Shown piece by piece: positions 5,048 through 7,193 of a stretch of DNA of 7,193 bases (the first letter of the stretch is position 1; every line of letters starts with the position of its first letter). The notes under the pieces were generated by a model. It saw nothing but the letters and a program-made list of their open reading frames with translations. It was not told the DNA's origin and made no database searches. The translations under genes were made by a program, and so were the position numbers. The stretch is from Chitinophagaceae bacterium (lineage in GTDB: Bacteria; Bacteroidota; Bacteroidia; Chitinophagales; Chitinophagaceae), in assembly GCA_003455235.1 (NCBI GenBank), contig DMRT01000148.1, positions 1 to 7,193 on the forward strand, written 5' to 3'.

Positions 5048-7193
5048 TTAATTGCCGCCGGCGCCCACCCGTTGCTGTTCTTCTTCGGTGGCGGATGCTT
5101 TGCGGCGAGATTGTCCATTTTGTTTACCAAAGCGGTAGGTGAAGTTGATACCGAACTGCCGGTTGTCCCAGCGGTTGCGGATATTGATATCCACGTTGCC
5201 ATACTTAGTTACTCCGTGGTACTGCTGCCAGCCAAAGGGATCACGGGCATTGATGCGCAGGCTAGCTTTTCCTTTCAGCAGGTTATTTTTAGCAATGCCA
5301 AAATTCATCTGGCCCATCGGGTAGTTCAATGACAGTTGCTGTACATTTTTATAATTGTACCATCCACTCAGTTCGGCGGTCCAACCCTTGCCGATGGTAA
5401 AACTGTTATTTACATTAAAGCTGAAAGACGTGTACGACAGGTCAAGCGGAACCACTTCGGATGTTCCGTTCTCATTGGAAATATAGGTTCCTTCATAATG
5501 ATTGCGGTATACGTTGCCATACAGGTTCACATTCCACCATTTGGCCAGCTTCACCGGTGCGCTTACAGCGATACCCATGTTGGTGAATTTGGCAATATTG
5601 TCGATCGTAAGGAACCCGATGATTTCGTTATTGCTTCCCTTGGTACGCTTGATGATCTGTGAGATCACATCATTGGTAACAGTATAGTTCAGGGTAGTGG
5701 TGAGTTTATTGTTATATGTATGCTTCAGCTCATAGTTCCAGGAAAACTGGGGAGTAAGGTAGGGATTTCCCTGCCGGTAGCTCAGTGAATCCAGGAAGAA
5801 GGTGAAGGGATTCAGGTCCTGGTAGTTCGGGCGCTGCAGTCTCCTGCTCACCGATGTGGTCAGCATATTCTTTTCATTGATCTTGTAGCTGACAAAAGCG
5901 GAAGGGAATAAACTTACGTAGCTGCGTTTTACGGTAGAGTTATTGGATATCTGCACACCCTTTGTGTTGGTGTTCTCCATGCGCAGGCCACCCTGTATGT
6001 TCCATTTTTTTATTTCTTTACTGGCGTTGAGGTAAGCGGCATTCACGTTTTCATCATAAATGAAATGGTTGTTCCGGGCATCGGCTACCCAGTTGCTGCC
6101 GGCCTTGCGTACATAGTCCACCAGGTTGTCTGATTTAACGTAGCTCGATTTAATGCCCGCTTCAATGCGTAACCCATTTTTGAATGGTTTGGTGAAATCG
6201 GATTTGATGGAATAGATATTAATGCCGGAAGGCAGGTGCCCTTTCAGGAACATGGAATCGGCCGTTTGCTGGTAATCCCCGTCGAAGAAGCCGGTACGGA
6301 GCAACTGGTCGGATACATTCTTATAGCCGGAATAATCCAGGTCCACCGTCAGTTCGGTGCCGGTACTGTCGAATGTATGTTTGTAGTTGAGGTTCGTGCT
6401 GAAGTTTTTCCAGCTCAGTTCATTACGGGTATGCGAATTTAGGCGGGAGAAAACATCTCCGTTCAGTGTTGAAAATGTGGTGTAGGTGGTGGGCGTGGGG
6501 CGGCCGGCAAACAGGAAGCCATTCAGTACAATGCCGAATGAGTTCTTCTTGTTGGGCGTATAATCCATTCCCAGTTTCAGCGTATAGTTGTTGTTGCGGA
6601 AACGGAAAGCGGTATTCACCTGGTTGATGCTGTCGAGTTGTTTACCTGCTTCGTAATAGCGGCTGGTGATGTCGAGCAGGCCTCTTCCTTCGCGGTAGTT
6701 ATAAACGAAATTGCTGAACAGGTTTACTTTATTCTTCTTGTAATTATAATTTACAGATAGCGTCGGCTTCCAGAGCAACTCAGTATTCCCGTTGCGGCTG
6801 AACAGCGAACTGGTATTGCCGAGTGCGATGCTTCCGTTGGATCCTTTCACTTTGCCCTTCTTGGTTTTGATATTGATGACGCCGGAATTACCGGATGCAT
6901 CGTATTTGGCCGAAGGGTTGGTCATGATCTCCACCTGGTCGAGTGCAGAAGCCGGCATGTTGCGGAGAACATTGGCGAGGTCGGCGCCCGATAAATAAGT
7001 GGGTTTCCCATCCATCATTATGATTACACCCTGTTTTCCCTTGAGGCTGATGTTCCCGTCATTGTCCACGCTCACCCCGGGTGATTTTTCCAGCACTTCC
7101 AGTGCAGTGGCACCGGCATTGGACGGAGAAGCATCGACGTTCACCACCGTTTTATCAAGTTTCTGTTCAATGAAGGGCTTTTGCGCCACGACG
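5048..7193 (-). CDS. TonB-dependent outer-membrane beta-barrel receptor (PF14905-like), N-terminus outside window
   Basis: The visible 714 residues cover the plug and barrel of an outer-membrane protein of the Bacteroidota beta-barrel family, which takes up or binds substrates using TonB energy; the substrate cannot be read from the sequence. The frame stays open to the right edge, and the GTG at 7189 is internal, since the segment before and after it matches the family's conserved plug start (KPFIEQKLDKTVVNVDA). Plug landmarks follow: ALEVLEKSPGVSVD, GNISLKGKQGVIIMMDGKPTYL, LRNMPASALDQVEI, then TNPSAKYDASGNSGVINIKTKK, which ends near residue 112. The rest is alternating aromatic beta strands with RLQRPNYQDLNPF in the middle and a last strand GINFTYRFGK, followed by a charged, non-barrel tail rich in Arg, Glu and Gln. 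The missing part should hold the signal peptide and usually a carboxypeptidase-regulatory-like domain. No SusD-type partner follows; an intrinsic terminator comes 21 bp after the stop, so the gene is last in its transcript. Confidence 0.93.
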   Translation of the reverse strand, partial: VVAQKPFIEQKLDKTVVNVDASPSNAGATALEVLEKSPGVSVDNDGNISLKGKQGVIIMMDGKPTYLSGADLANVLRNMPASALDQVEIMTNPSAKYDASGNSGVINIKTKKGKVKGSNGSIALGNTSSLFSRNGNTELLWKPTLSVNYNYKKNKVNLFSNFVYNYREGRGLLDITSRYYEAGKQLDSINQVNTAFRFRNNNYTLKLGMDYTPNKKNSFGIVLNGFLFAGRPTPTTYTTFSTLNGDVFSRLNSHTRNELSWKNFSTNLNYKHTFDSTGTELTVDLDYSGYKNVSDQLLRTGFFDGDYQQTADSMFLKGHLPSGINIYSIKSDFTKPFKNGLRIEAGIKSSYVKSDNLVDYVRKAGSNWVADARNNHFIYDENVNAAYLNASKEIKKWNIQGGLRMENTNTKGVQISNNSTVKRSYVSLFPSAFVSYKINEKNMLTTSVSRRLQRPNYQDLNPFTFFLDSLSYRQGNPYLTPQFSWNYELKHTYNNKLTTTLNYTVTNDVISQIIKRTKGSNNEIIGFLTIDNIAKFTNMGIAVSAPVKLAKWWNVNLYGNVYRNHYEGTYISNENGTSEVVPLDLSYTSFSFNVNNSFTIGKGWTAELSGWYNYKNVQQLSLNYPMGQMNFGIAKNNLLKGKASLRINARDPFGWQQYHGVTKYGNVDINIRNRWDNRQFGINFTYRFGKQNGQSRRKASATEEEQQRVGAGGN

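Noticed and set aside
4831..5202. 123-residue minus-strand ORF spanning the end of the receptor gene and the terminator
   Set aside because: It overlaps the receptor's last strands and the small membrane protein in other frames and runs through the terminator; composition is not protein-like.
5048..7193. Receptor as part of a SusC/SusD polysaccharide utilisation locus
   Set aside because: The plug and barrel motifs fit the PF14905 family rather than SusC, and no SusD-like gene follows; the upstream side is outside the window.

Overview
The window looks like chromosomal DNA of a Bacteroidota member, most likely of the Chitinophagaceae/Chitinophagales type. The evidence is a surface protein ending in a type B C-terminal sorting domain of the type IX secretion system (gliding-motility-associated, CHU_C), an outer-membrane beta-barrel receptor of the Bacteroidota-typical PF14905 kind, and no clear Shine-Dalgarno sequences before the chosen starts. 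The genus assignment is inference; the phylum is well supported.

Layout: bases 1-883 hold the C-terminal third of MutS (+), cut by the left edge. After a 124-bp gap comes a 684-residue secreted multidomain protein (+, 1008-3062): signal peptide, N-terminal beta domain, a duplicated four-cysteine Ig-like module, two PKD domains and the sorting domain. From 3063 on, all genes are on the minus strand. They are a DUF1905 + YdeI/OmdA-like protein (3128-3649), a two-domain 3-mercaptopyruvate-type sulfurtransferase (3798-4655), an 86-residue three-helix membrane protein 15 bp upstream of it (4671-4931, probably the same transcript), and most of a TonB-dependent outer-membrane beta-barrel protein (5048-7193, cut by the right edge). 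A textbook intrinsic terminator at 4985-5026 closes the receptor transcript and separates it from the membrane protein/sulfurtransferase pair.

The genes are mainly a set of unrelated transcription units: DNA mismatch repair, a cell-surface protein, sulfur transfer and outer-membrane uptake. No dedicated defence, mobile or biosynthetic system is visible. The least ordinary content is intergenic. A near-perfect 17-bp-arm palindrome with adjoining 14-bp tandem copies (3068-3118) lies after the surface-protein gene. An 87-bp element with 30-nt inverted arms built from ACATAG/CTATGT hexamers (3704-3790) lies before the YdeI-like gene. The two elements bracket that gene and both look like members of dispersed intergenic repeat families, which only a whole-genome search can confirm. 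No gene-free stretch is longer than 150 bp.
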